A stretch of DNA of 64,000 nucleotides from NCBI GenBank assembly GCA_963805445.1, contig CAWDUI010000038.1:310001-374000 (forward strand), read 5' to 3'. Source of the DNA: JAENVT01 sp963805445 (GTDB taxonomy: Bacteria > Actinomycetota > Acidimicrobiia > Acidimicrobiales > Ilumatobacteraceae). A model generated the notes under the pieces. The model was given only the letters and a program-made list of their open reading frames with translations, ran no database searches and was not told the DNA's origin. Of this stretch, positions 41,506 through 50,812 are shown one piece after another. The position numbers and the translations under genes were made by a program. The stretch's first letter is position 1; every line of letters begins with the position of its first letter.

Positions 41506-42705
41506 ATGGTCCTGACGACTCCGTTCCACGAGCGCCTCGCCCCGTTGAACCAGACCCAACTGTGGTCGCACTGGTCGGGCTACCTGTCGGCTGTGAAGTA
41601 CCAGATGTCCGACAAGTTCGAATACTTCGCAGTCCGCAACGCGGCCGGCCTGATCGACACCTCGCCGCTCTACAAGTACCGCATCGGCGGCCGCGATGCC
41701 GGCCGATTTCTCGGTGGCGTGCTGGCGCGCGACATCGGCGCGTGCCGCGACGGCCAGGCGCAGTACACGCTGTGGTGCGACGAGCGCGGCTACGTCGTCG
41801 AGGACGGAGTGGTGATCCGGTTCGCCGCCGACGAGTTCATCCTCACCTCGGCCGAGCCGAACCTGGCTTACTTCCGCAACCTGATCGGCTACGACCAGGT
41901 CGAGATCACCGATGTCTCGGCGGACTACGCATCGCTCGCAGTCCAGGGGCCGCGGTCGCGCCAGATCCTGGCGTCGCTCGACCCGGCGATCGACGGCCTC
42001 GGATTCTTCCACCACGGACCGGCGAAGATCGGCAACGTTCCCGTTCACGTGTCGCGCACCGGGTACACCGGCGATCTCGGCTACGAGTTGTGGGTCGGCA
42101 CCGAGGGCGCGATCGAGATGTGGGACACGCTGCAAGAAGCCGGTCGTGGACGAGGCGTGCTGCCAGTCGGCCAGAGCGCCCTGCTGATGACGCGCATCGA
42201 GGCCGGGCTGGTGCTGATCGGTGTCGACTTCCACAGCAGCCGGTTCGCGTTCAACGACCACGAATGCTCGACACCGGCCGAGCTCGGGTTCGCCTGGATG
42301 TTCCGCGACCTGCCGACATCGACGCGGCGGTTCATCGGTCGCCCGGCGATCGAGCGTGAGCTCGCCGAGAAGACATCGCGGTGGAAGATGGTCGGTCTCA
42401 TCATCGACTGGCGCGAATGGGACCGGCACTACGGGGAGGCCGGCTTGATCCCGCCCAAGGACGAGACCCCGGTCGTGTACGAGATGATGCTGTACGACGA
42501 CGACGGCAACCGGGTCGGCTACACGACCAGCTTCATGTACTCGCCGATGCTGCAGCGGCACATCGCCATGGCCCGTGTGCGTCCCGATCTGGCGACCACC
42601 GGGTCACGGGTCAACCTGGAGATCACCATCAACCACCGATATCACACCGTTGCCGCCGTCGTTGCCCGGCCGCCGTTGTTCAACCCGCCGAGAAAGACCG
42701 CCTGA
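41506..42705 (+). CDS. GcvT-like aminomethyltransferase family protein
   Basis: A 399-residue protein of the glycine cleavage T/YgfZ/DmdA superfamily, whose members move a methyl or methylene group to tetrahydrofolate. Visible family features are AAGLIDTSPLYKYRIGGRDA, YTLWCDERGYVVEDGVVIRF, the folate-pocket segment VSRTGYTGDLGYELWV, and a C-terminal barrel (GYTTSFMYSPMLQRHIAMARV). It is longer than plain GcvT and no glycine-cleavage partner (gcvP, gcvH) is near, so demethylation of another compound (as in DmdA or sarcosine/dimethylglycine systems) is more likely. It overlaps the FAD oxidoreductase gene (TGATG) and is under the TetR-divergent promoter. Confidence 0.85.
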   Translation: MVLTTPFHERLAPLNQTQLWSHWSGYLSAVKYQMSDKFEYFAVRNAAGLIDTSPLYKYRIGGRDAGRFLGGVLARDIGACRDGQAQYTLWCDERGYVVEDGVVIRFAADEFILTSAEPNLAYFRNLIGYDQVEITDVSADYASLAVQGPRSRQILASLDPAIDGLGFFHHGPAKIGNVPVHVSRTGYTGDLGYELWVGTEGAIEMWDTLQEAGRGRGVLPVGQSALLMTRIEAGLVLIGVDFHSSRFAFNDHECSTPAELGFAWMFRDLPTSTRRFIGRPAIERELAEKTSRWKMVGLIIDWREWDRHYGEAGLIPPKDETPVVYEMMLYDDDGNRVGYTTSFMYSPMLQRHIAMARVRPDLATTGSRVNLEITINHRYHTVAAVVARPPLFNPPRKTA

Positions 42706-44300
42706 TGCCTGCCACGACCTCATTCGACGCGATCGTCATCGGCGGTGGCCACAACGGCTTGGTCAATGGCGCCTATCTCGCCAAGTCGGGCCTGAAGACC
42801 TTGATCATCGAGCGGCGCCACATCGTCGGTGGCGCGGCCATCACCGAGGAACTGATCCCCGGGTTCCACTTCACCACGTTCTCCTACGCGCTCAGCCTGC
42901 TGCGACCCGACATCATTCACGAGTTGGAGCTGACCAAGCACGGGTTCATGCCTCTCCAGATGCCGAGCGCCTTCGCTCCGATGGAGGACGGCGACTACCT
43001 GCTGATGGGCACGGATCGCAACACGAATCTCAAAGAGATCGCCCGGCACTCCAAGCACGACGCCGACGCGATGGATCAATACGAGTACGACATGGCGCAG
43101 GTGTGCCAGGCGTTGAAGCCCCTGGTCGATTCGGCGCCACCGAACCTGTTCGGCAACGACCCTGCCGACGCAATGCAGCTTGCCGAACTCGCCAAGCGGA
43201 TGAAGTCGCTGCCGTCGAGGGTGCTGCAGAACTGCATCCGGTTGTTGACGGGCAGTTCTGCCGACTTCCTCGACGACTACTTCGACAGCGACATCATCAA
43301 GGGCTGGCTGTCGTCGTCGAGCATCATCGGCAGCAAGGTCGGCCCGCGCTCGCAGGGCAGCGGACTGGTGCTGCTGTTCCACAACCTCGGCGAGCACGAC
43401 GGCCACTTCGGCTCGTGGGCGTTCCACAAGGGTGGCAACGGCGGGTTCACCCAGGTCTTGGCGCGTGCGGCCCAGGCGTTCGGCGCCGAGATCGTCGTCG
43501 ACACGCCGGTCAGCCACGTGATCACCAGCAACGGCCGGGCGACCGGCGTGGCGCTTGCCGATGGCACGGAGCTGCAGGCCAAGGTGGTGGTCTCGTCACT
43601 CGACCCGCGGCGGACGTTCACCCAATTGGTGGACCCTGCAGATCTGCCGACCGAGCTCAACGAGAGCATTCGCCGGTTCCGGTTCCAGGGCACGTCGGCC
43701 AAGGTCAACTTCGCCCTCGACGGTGCACCGCGCTATCCGGCCCTCGGTGATCGCACCGATCAGTTCCGTGGCTTCACCAACATCGGACCGTCGATGGACT
43801 ACCTCGAGCGGGCCTACGACGATGCCAAGTACGGGTGGTACAGCAAGCGGCCCTACATCGACGCCTGCCTGCAGTCGTTCGTCGATCCCGACATGGCCCC
43901 GCCCGGCAAGCACGTGATGTCGTGCTTCATCCAGTACGCCCCGTACGAGTTGAAAGGCAGTGACTGGGACACCGAGCGACAGAACTTCGGTGACACCGTG
44001 CAGGCGACGATCGAGTCGTTCTTCCCCGGTTTCGGCGATCTGGTGCTGCATCGCGAAGTGGTCACTCCGCTCGACATCGAGCGCGTCGTCGGTCTCAGCG
44101 AGGGCAACATCTTCGCCGGCGAGTTCCTGGCGCCGCAGATGTACTTCTTCCGTCCGGCGCCGGGCTGGAACCAGTACCGCACGCCGATCGACGGCTACTA
44201 CCAGTGCGGCTCGGGCACCCACCCCGGTGGCTGCGTGTCCGGTGGCCCCGGGAAATTGGCCTCGAAGCAGATCATCGGCGACCTGGCCCGCAAAGGCTGA
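42705..44300 (+). CDS. Phytoene desaturase-like FAD oxidoreductase (PYROXD2 type)
   Basis: A 531-residue flavoprotein of the carotenoid-desaturase-like family (COG1233). The dinucleotide motif is AIVIGGGHNGLVNGAYLAKSG near the N-terminus, followed by VGGAAITEELIPGFHF. The C-terminal FAD contact is GYYQCGSGTHPGGCVSGGPG. It resembles PYROXD2-like proteins rather than carotenoid enzymes, and no carotenoid gene is near. Substrate unknown. It is translationally coupled to the GcvT-like gene, so it may oxidise a methylated amine whose methyl group passes to folate; this is inference. Confidence 0.87.
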   Translation: MPATTSFDAIVIGGGHNGLVNGAYLAKSGLKTLIIERRHIVGGAAITEELIPGFHFTTFSYALSLLRPDIIHELELTKHGFMPLQMPSAFAPMEDGDYLLMGTDRNTNLKEIARHSKHDADAMDQYEYDMAQVCQALKPLVDSAPPNLFGNDPADAMQLAELAKRMKSLPSRVLQNCIRLLTGSSADFLDDYFDSDIIKGWLSSSSIIGSKVGPRSQGSGLVLLFHNLGEHDGHFGSWAFHKGGNGGFTQVLARAAQAFGAEIVVDTPVSHVITSNGRATGVALADGTELQAKVVVSSLDPRRTFTQLVDPADLPTELNESIRRFRFQGTSAKVNFALDGAPRYPALGDRTDQFRGFTNIGPSMDYLERAYDDAKYGWYSKRPYIDACLQSFVDPDMAPPGKHVMSCFIQYAPYELKGSDWDTERQNFGDTVQATIESFFPGFGDLVLHREVVTPLDIERVVGLSEGNIFAGEFLAPQMYFFRPAPGWNQYRTPIDGYYQCGSGTHPGGCVSGGPGKLASKQIIGDLARKG

Positions 44301-44391
44301 CCGCCGGTTCACACGTTCGCCAGGCACGAACCACTGTGATGTTCTGTCGCTGTGCTCGCGGTACGGTTCGGCGAGTCGAACGGGGGTTGCC

Positions 44392-45567
44392 ATGACCGAC
44401 ATCGGAGCGGTTGAGTCCACATCTGCCGGCGCCGCGAGAGCGGAGCCCTTCCGGTTCTTCGACAACCGTGAGAAGTACCTGCTGTTCGTGATGACGACCA
44501 GCGAGAAGGCAGAGGTGGCGGCACGAATCGGCCGCGAGTTGGGCCACATCGTGCCGCGGCCCCCCGCACTCCGTCTGTTCGATGCCGGCACGGGCAATGG
44601 CATGGTGCTGAGCCAGGTGTTGCGCGACCTGCATCGCCGGTTGCCGACGGTTCCGTTCTTCGTCGTCGGCAAGGAAGTCAGCATGGAAGACACCCGGCTG
44701 ACGCTGGCGACGCTGCCCGACCGGCTTGCCGAGCACCCGCAATCCGTGATCGTGCTGACCAACATGTTCTACGCCGAGGCACCGCACCTGTTCCCGAACG
44801 CGGCCGAGTTCCACGACAAGGTGCGGTGGATCGACGTGCCGCTGAAGGGTGGCAGCGCGCACGAGTTCTTCCAGCAGATCCACGAACTCGACGACCACCT
44901 CACGCAGGGCTGGCAGACAGCATCGAGCCCGAAAACAGGGAACCCGGTGTACGTCACGCCGTCGGTGATGGTGCTCTATCGCGAGGACCACGCCTTTGCA
45001 CTCAACGACCTGATCCCACGAGCGACCGGCGGCCCGCAGCCATTCGAGTACGACCTCGTGCTGGCCGCGCAGCCGTATCGCAGCCGCACCTCGGCCGAGA
45101 CCAAGGTCAAGAACGTGCTGGCGCCGTTGGCCAAGGCGCTCGCCCCGGCGGGGCGGCTCGTCGTGGTGCAGTCGACCGGCCACGATCCCGGCATGGAGAT
45201 CATCCGCAGGATCTGGTCCGACGAGGACCCGTTTGCCACGCCGCGCCACAAGCTGATCAAGGAGCTCGACGCGCAGTTGAACGGCGACACGATCCCCGAT
45301 TTCGGGTTCGAGGGCACCAGCGACGCCGCTTCGTTGTTCACCTATCACCTGCACGCAATGCCGAACGAGGTCTCCAATCGCATCAGCACGTCGACGACGA
45401 TGGCCGCGTGGAACGCCGCGGTCTACGTGGCCCAGATCGAGGACGAGCGATCGGCGGACGTGTTGATGGAAGGCAAGTACCTCGACGCCACGGCGGAGGT
45501 GGTGCTGAAGCACGGGGGCCTCTGGTTTCAGGACGAGTCGTTCGTCGTGGTACGCCATGCGTCGTGA
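44392..45567 (+). CDS. SAM-dependent methyltransferase-like protein
   Basis: A 391-residue protein. LRLFDAGTGNGMVLSQVLRD resembles methyltransferase motif I, and APLAKALAPAGRLVVVQSTGHDPGMEIIR resembles the post-core strands, with a long insert between them (about residues 100-240) and a C-terminal helical domain. I do not recognise a named family. It follows the FAD oxidoreductase by 91 bases in the same direction and overlaps the ybaK-like gene (GTGA). Its position suggests it belongs to the same methyl-transfer module, perhaps as the counterpart that methylates or binds the substrate. Confidence 0.7.
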   Translation: MTDIGAVESTSAGAARAEPFRFFDNREKYLLFVMTTSEKAEVAARIGRELGHIVPRPPALRLFDAGTGNGMVLSQVLRDLHRRLPTVPFFVVGKEVSMEDTRLTLATLPDRLAEHPQSVIVLTNMFYAEAPHLFPNAAEFHDKVRWIDVPLKGGSAHEFFQQIHELDDHLTQGWQTASSPKTGNPVYVTPSVMVLYREDHAFALNDLIPRATGGPQPFEYDLVLAAQPYRSRTSAETKVKNVLAPLAKALAPAGRLVVVQSTGHDPGMEIIRRIWSDEDPFATPRHKLIKELDAQLNGDTIPDFGFEGTSDAASLFTYHLHAMPNEVSNRISTSTTMAAWNAAVYVAQIEDERSADVLMEGKYLDATAEVVLKHGGLWFQDESFVVVRHAS

Positions 45568-46055
45568 ACCCGCAGGATGCAGTCGTCGCTCACCTTCAAC
45601 GCCTCGGCGTCGATCACGAGATCGTTCCCTGCGACCCCACGCTCGCTGACACGGCAGCGTTCTGCGAGGCGTACGGCTACTCGCCCGACGATTCGGCCAA
45701 CACGATCATCGTCGTCGGCAAGGGCCAGATACCGCGCCCGGTGGCCTGCGTGGTGCTGGCGACAACGCGGCTCGACGTCAACGGCGTCGTCCGCAAGCGC
45801 CTCGAGGTCCGCAAGGCATCGTTCGCCTCGGCCGACGAGACGATGCAACTGACCGGGATGGAGATCGGCGGGGTGACCGCCTTCGCACTGCCGGACGGTC
45901 TGCCCGATCTGGATCGATGGTGCCGTCATGGCCCGTCCAGCGGATCATCCTCGGAGGCGGGAGCCGGTCGATCAAGGTACTGACGCCGCCCTCGACGTTG
46001 GCGATGCTCGACGGCGGCGATCGTGATCGACGAGTTGGCCCGCCCTCGCGAATGA
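45564..46055 (+). CDS. YbaK/aminoacyl-tRNA deacylase family protein, frameshifted
   Basis: Small trans-editing domain (about 163 residues corrected) of the YbaK/ProX type, which hydrolyses mischarged aminoacyl-tRNA. The first 110 residues are intact (QRLGVDHEIVPCDPTLADTA, SANTIIVVGKGQIPRPVACV, the lysine-containing GVVRKRLEVRKASFAS). Then IDGAVMARP, QRIILGGGSRSIKVL and AIVIDELARPRE occur in successive frames with shifts near 45905, 45930 and 46015. RIILGGGSRSIKV is the usual C-terminal motif. The corrected stop at 46053-46055 overlaps the next ATG. The start GTG overlaps the preceding gene. Confidence 0.78.
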
Positions 46056-47106
46056 TCGACCGTCGCATCTCGATGCTGGTGACGGCCGATGACAGCACCG
46101 GCGCGACCGAGGCGGGAGCGGCCTGCGCCGACGTCGGTTTGCAGGTGTACGTGATCCCCATCGGTGCAACAGCGACCGCAGTTGTTCCGCACGACTGCTG
46201 CGTCGTGATCGACCTGCGGTCGCGCCACGAGACGGCCGACGAGGCGCGGCGGCGGATCACTTCGACGACCACCGATGTGCACCGGGTGCACAAGATCGAC
46301 TCCACCCTGCGCGGTAACTGGGCAGCGGAGGCATCGGCGCTGGTCGACGCCGGTCGCAGGGTCGTGATGATCCCGTCCCACCCGCTGGTCGGGCGGGTCT
46401 GCTCCGGGGGCGTCGTGTACGTCAACGGCGTGCCGGTTGCCGAGAGCGAGATCGGCAGCGATCCCCGCCTCCCGGTGAGCAGCAGCCGGCCGGTCGAGAC
46501 GTTGGCAGGCGACGAGATCGCCGATGCCGAGGCACTCGCGGTGTGGCTGTCGACGAAGAATGCCGGTGTCGCGATCGTCGACGCCAGCACCCTCGGCGAG
46601 ATCGATCGCCTGGTCGCCATGGCGTTGCGCGTGCCCGACGTCGTGCTCGTCGGTCCGGCATCGGTCGTCGCTGCTGTCGCCGGTGTCTGGTCGCCGGACG
46701 GCGCGGCGGCCGGGCTCCCGGTGCCGCACCTTCCGCCACCGATCGTCGCCGTGTGCGCCAGCTTGCACCCGATCAGCCGGGCCCAGATCACCAAGTTGGC
46801 GGAGGCGGGCATCGATGTGGTCACCTCGTCGGAGGTGCGTACGCCGGAATCGGTCGCCATCGCCGCCGAGGTCGCCGAACGCGGCCGCCGGTTGGTAGTC
46901 ATCGATGCGAGCGCAGAGCGTGATCCTGGTGGGCGGCGACACGGCCGAGGCGTTCATCGGCGACAGCGTGGTGCGCGTGTTCGGTTCGATCGACGTCGGT
47001 GTCAGTCTGGGCGAGGCCGGCATCGAGCGGTACGACGCTGCGGTTGGCGTGCAAGCCCGGTGGATTCGGTACACCCAATACGCTGGTGGACCTGGTGACC
47101 TCTTGA
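46052..47106 (+). CDS. Four-carbon acid sugar kinase family protein (DUF1537), frameshifted
   Basis: Kinase of the DUF1537 family, members of which phosphorylate D-threonate, D-erythronate, L-threonate or related acids with ATP. Substrate-domain motifs are LVTADDSTGATEAG and VHKIDSTLRGN; the ATP domain has VILVGGDTAEAF and the terminal KPGGFGTPNTLVDLVTS. Shifts near 46905 and 47035 put these in three frames. Corrected length is about 350 residues, somewhat short for the family (about 420). ATG 46052 overlaps the YbaK stop. The pdxA gene follows after 25 bases, the arrangement reported for acid-sugar catabolism. Confidence 0.8.
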
Positions 47107-47131
47107 CTGCAGCAACCACCCCCACGTTCCG

Positions 47132-48114
47132 ATGGCGATCACGATGGGCGACGCCAGTGGTGTCGGGCCCGAGATCGTGCTTCGTCGTGCCGCCGACGGG
47201 GCGTTCGCCGACGACACGGTCGTCGTGTACGGCGACGCCGCCATCTTGCGTCGCGGTGCCGAGCTTGCTCGGCCTCGACGTCGAGATCGAGGCGATCAGC
47301 GAGGCCGAGGCAGTGGCGTGCCGGCCCGCTGCAGGTCGTCGATGCAGGCCTGTTGGCCGGCAGCGACCATCGCCCAGGTGTGATCGACGCGGCGTCGGGC
47401 GCGGCGGCACGCGAATACGTCCTCTCGGCGACCGGCGACGCGATTGCCGGCAAGGTCGCCGGCATCGTGACGATGCCGATGAACAAGGAGGCGACGCAAC
47501 TGTCGGACCCGGGCTTCGTCGGCCACACCGAGTTGATCGCTGCCGCCTGTGGTGTGCAGAGGTTCACGATGATGCTGACCGCCGGCGATCTGGCTGTCAC
47601 CCACGTCAGCACGCACGTCTCGTTGCAGGAGGCGATCCGGCGCGTCACCACCGCCCGCGTCATCGAGGTGATCGAACTGACCTACGAGACACTGCACCGC
47701 TTCCTCGACGAGCCGAGGATCGCGGTTTGCGGTGTCAATCCGCACGCGGGCGAGCATGGCCTGTTCGGCTCGGAAGACGCCGACCAGATCGTGCCGGCCA
47801 TCGAGGCGGCGCGCGCCGCAGGTTGGGACGTCAGCGGCCCGCACCCGGCGGACACCGTCTTCCACCAGGCGGTGCACCGCAAGCGGTTCGACGCGATCGT
47901 GTGCATGTACCACGATCAGGGTCACACCCCGATGAAGCTGCTGGCCTTCGAGAGCGGCGTCAACGTGACCGTCGGGTTGCCGATCGTGCGCACTTCAGTC
48001 GATCACGGCACGGCCTTCGACATCGCCTGGCAGGGCGTTGCGTTCACCGGCTCGCTCGATCACGCCCTCGCCTGGGCGCGGCGATTGGCCGGCCCGGTGA
48101 GCCGCGAGTTGTGA
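47132..48114 (+). CDS. pdxA: PdxA family 4-phosphate dehydrogenase (PdxA2-like), frameshifted
   Basis: NAD-dependent, metal-using oxidative decarboxylase of about 327 residues. The N-terminus is AITMGDASGVGPEIVLR, the metal ligands lie in GFVGHTELIAAACG, NPHAGEHGLFG and MYHDQGHTPMKLLAF, all present. Two shifts (about 47265 and 47345) separate the first 70 residues; segments GLDVEIEAISEAEA and LAGSDHRPGVID are recovered in other frames. PdxA proper makes pyridoxine from 4-phosphohydroxythreonine, but PdxA2 oxidises 4-phosphothreonate or 4-phosphoerythronate. The neighbouring DUF1537 kinase favours the catabolic role here. Confidence 0.85.
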
Positions 48115-48206
48115 GCCGTAGATCGGCCAATTCGGCGCGATCTGTTCAAGCGTTTGACGACTCCGGCCCCGGATAGGGGCGCCAGGCATCAGACGCATTC
48201 CACCGC

Positions 48207-48236
48207 TTGAACCACACGCCACGGGTGCCGCATACT
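48207..48236 (+). promoter_or_regulatory. Promoter of the secreted lipoprotein gene
   Basis: TTGAAC (48207-48212) and CATACT (48231-48236) are 18 bases apart in the 201-base gap 48115-48315. The start would be near 48243, leaving a leader of about 70 bases with GGAGG at 48306-48310 before the ATG. I see nothing else in this gap. Confidence 0.55.
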
Positions 48237-48315
48237 TGCGTCGAGGCGGTTCTGGGCCTCGGTGCAACGATGACGACCGGTGGGCAACCCCCGGTCCACA
48301 TACGCGGAGGGCTCG

Positions 48316-49964
48316 ATGGGCAGGTTTGCTGCAGTAGTCGCCGGGATGGTTCTCGCCGCCACGGTTGGCTCGTGCTCGAAGGATGCCCCGGGTGTACGGG
48401 TCATCGATGGCACATCACGGCCCGGGTCCAGCGCACCCGGCGACGGCGCGGCACCGCCTGAGTCCGAGCGCCTCGCGACGAACTCGCCGAAGCCCAGCGC
48501 CTCGCTGGAGAAGGTGCGCCTGCGTTGGAGGCCGAGGCCCGTTACGCAATGTGGTCCTCGATCGTCAGTTGATGTCGTTGTCAGGTCTCGAATCGGCTCT
48601 GGGCGGTCATCGTGTTGCTGACGATGCATATGCGGCCGTCGTTTCTGCGATGTCGGATGTTTCGAAATCGTGGCAGGTCCCGCCCGACTTTGGCGTCGTG
48701 GCAGGCCTGCGGCGAGCAGTCGTGCCCGACCAAACGGCTGCGGGAATTCTCACGGCGTCCCTTCCGACGCTGCTTCTCGGAGCACAGGGGCTGGTGGACT
48801 CCACGGACGGTCTCGAGCCGGGGCAATCCGTCACCCGAGACGTCGGTTCTTCCGGCAAGATGTCGGGAAGCATTGGCGCCGTTCAGTTCGACGCCTCGCA
48901 AGACGTGAGCGCGGGCGGATTGAACAGCACGATGAAGATACACATCGAGGTCTCGCCATGCCCGGCTGGTGATCGCCGGTTTGCTGCCAAGGACTCGGCG
49001 TCTGCCGGAATCTCGACCGCCGACGGCGAATACGGAGCGAGCTACAGCATGGAATCCAACGTGACGGGGCAAGTCGGCGACGATGCCAGCTGGTCGGCAC
49101 CGATCGGCAAGCGAAAGCCTCCGCCGGAGCAATCAGCAATCACACTCCGTATCGCATCGACCTGACGTTCTCCCGAACCGTCGTGGGGTCGACGCCGACC
49201 GATGCGAGCGGGTCGATCGACCGCTCCGGCTGGGACGTGCCACAGGACTTCGTCAACAACGAGCTCGCGTTCGCCAACGCCCTCGACTGGTTGGTCGACA
49301 ACGCGATGCTCGCTGCTGCCGAGGCGGGGTGGAAGTCGGGCAGATGCGTCGTCCTCGAACCCACCACGACCCCGGCGAAGCGGTCGGGTTTGCTGCCATC
49401 GCAGCACGTCACGATCACGGCACAGCCAAAGAGCAGGCTGGACGGTTTCCCCGTTGGCGGAACCGTGAAGGCAACTCTGGCGGGGGAGACCTCCGTCGAC
49501 CCGGACGGCACAAAGGTGCCCGCCGCGGCGACGTTCACCTACGTCGCGCCGGGCACCCGAGACAAGACCGGTACCGTGTCGTTGGAGGCTCGTTCCAAAC
49601 GAGGGATCGGGCGTGCAGAGGTCGTCCTCGACACCAACGCTCGTTCTTACCAGGCAACTCGGGGCTTGGACGACTTCATCGGCACCGGGACGATCTGCGA
49701 CCTATCGCAGCCGTTCACGATCAGCGGCACCGGAGTGACGGTCACGTTCACGCCCGCAGACGACGAGACGGTGATTACACGTACACCGGAGCGATCCCCG
49801 ATCTCGGCTACGAGGTCTTCGTCAGCGGGACTTACACCGTCACTGCCGACGACACCGGAGGAACGATCATCGGTACCGGCCCGGGTTCGGTGAAGACGCC
49901 ATTGGGCACGATGACCTCGGATGGTACGGAGACCTACACGCTGACGCCGACTGCCGCGTGTTGA
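48316..49964 (+). CDS. Large putative lipoprotein, frameshifted
   Basis: An exported protein of about 549 residues after correction. The signal peptide ends in the lipobox AATVGSCSKD, with the cysteine at about residue 20, followed by a Pro/Ser/Gly-rich linker. The middle part is mixed (AAVVSAMSDVSKSWQVPPDF, GSIGAVQFDASQDVSAGGL), then a beta-rich region and the tail GYEVFVSGTYTVTADDTGGT. Shifts near 48520, 49140 and 49775 split it over several frames. I do not recognise a family. ATG 48316 is supported by GGAGG five bases upstream and by a promoter at 48207-48236. It is probably a monocistronic surface protein. Confidence 0.65.
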
Positions 49965-50113
49965 CGGGGCGAGGGAAGCCCATACCAGGCGCTGTGACGG
50001 GATCGACGTTCCGAGGTCATCAGGATGGACCGTTACCGGCAATCACGGGATGTTCCCCGTTGACGGCGGATTTCGGTCGGCAGGGTGGAGGCCTCTTGCA
50101 GGGAGGGCTTCCA

Positions 50114-50776
50114 ATGATCCAACCGCTACATCTCCCCATCGTCCGCAGGTGGCGTTTGCTCGCCACGGTGACCGCCATCGCGGCACTGGCAGGAGGCGGT
50201 GTCCTTCTCGCCGCCCCATCCGCCGACCCGGGACCCGCCGTCGCCTTCCACACGGTCGTGCCGACTCGTATTCTTGATACACGACTCGGTTCGGACACGC
50301 CGCTCGGCGCCAACGACATACGAGATTTCGTGATCGCCGGTCTTCCGACCGACGCAACCGCCAGGTCGCTGAACGTGACGGTCACGGACGGTACGGAGGC
50401 ATCATTCTTGGTTGTCTACCCAAGAACGGATGCCCGACCGGCCACGTCGATCGTCAACTGGGACTCACCCGGTGCCGTGGCCAACAGCGCCACCGTGATG
50501 ATCACAGCGATGACTCCTTGAGGTTGTACAACCCAAGGGCAGCGTCAATGTCGTCATCGTCCTCCTCAGCTACTACGCCCCAAGACCGTGGCTGCCGGCG
50601 CAACTGGAGCAACCGGTGCTGACGGCACGAATGGCACGTACATCTTCCTCGTCGGAGATGTGCCAACGATCGCAGACACCCCGGGCGTCGACGAGGGCGA
50701 CATCGCCATCGACATACCGAATGGCGACTACTACCGGTTCGTGAGCGGCGCTTGGGTGGAGGCTTACTTCAAGTAG
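50114..50776 (+). CDS. Secreted RxxDTR-domain protein with short collagen-like segment, frameshifted
   Basis: Exported protein of about 220 residues corrected. A signal peptide (about residues 10-36) is followed by FHTVVPTRILDTRLG, the same motif as in the protein at 18851, then a beta-rich domain (LNVTVTDGTEASFLVVYP) with LYNPKGSVNVVIVLLSYYA in another frame after a shift near 50515. After a second shift near 50585 comes a Gly-X-Y run, GATGATGADGTNGT, and a terminal domain (TPGVDEGDIAIDIPNGDYYR). ATG 50114 follows GGGAGGG at six bases. Shared architecture with the 18851 protein suggests a paralogous surface-protein family of unknown function. Confidence 0.65.
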
Positions 50777-50812
50777 CACGCACGAAGACACGGAAACTCG
50801 GGTGCACCCCGG

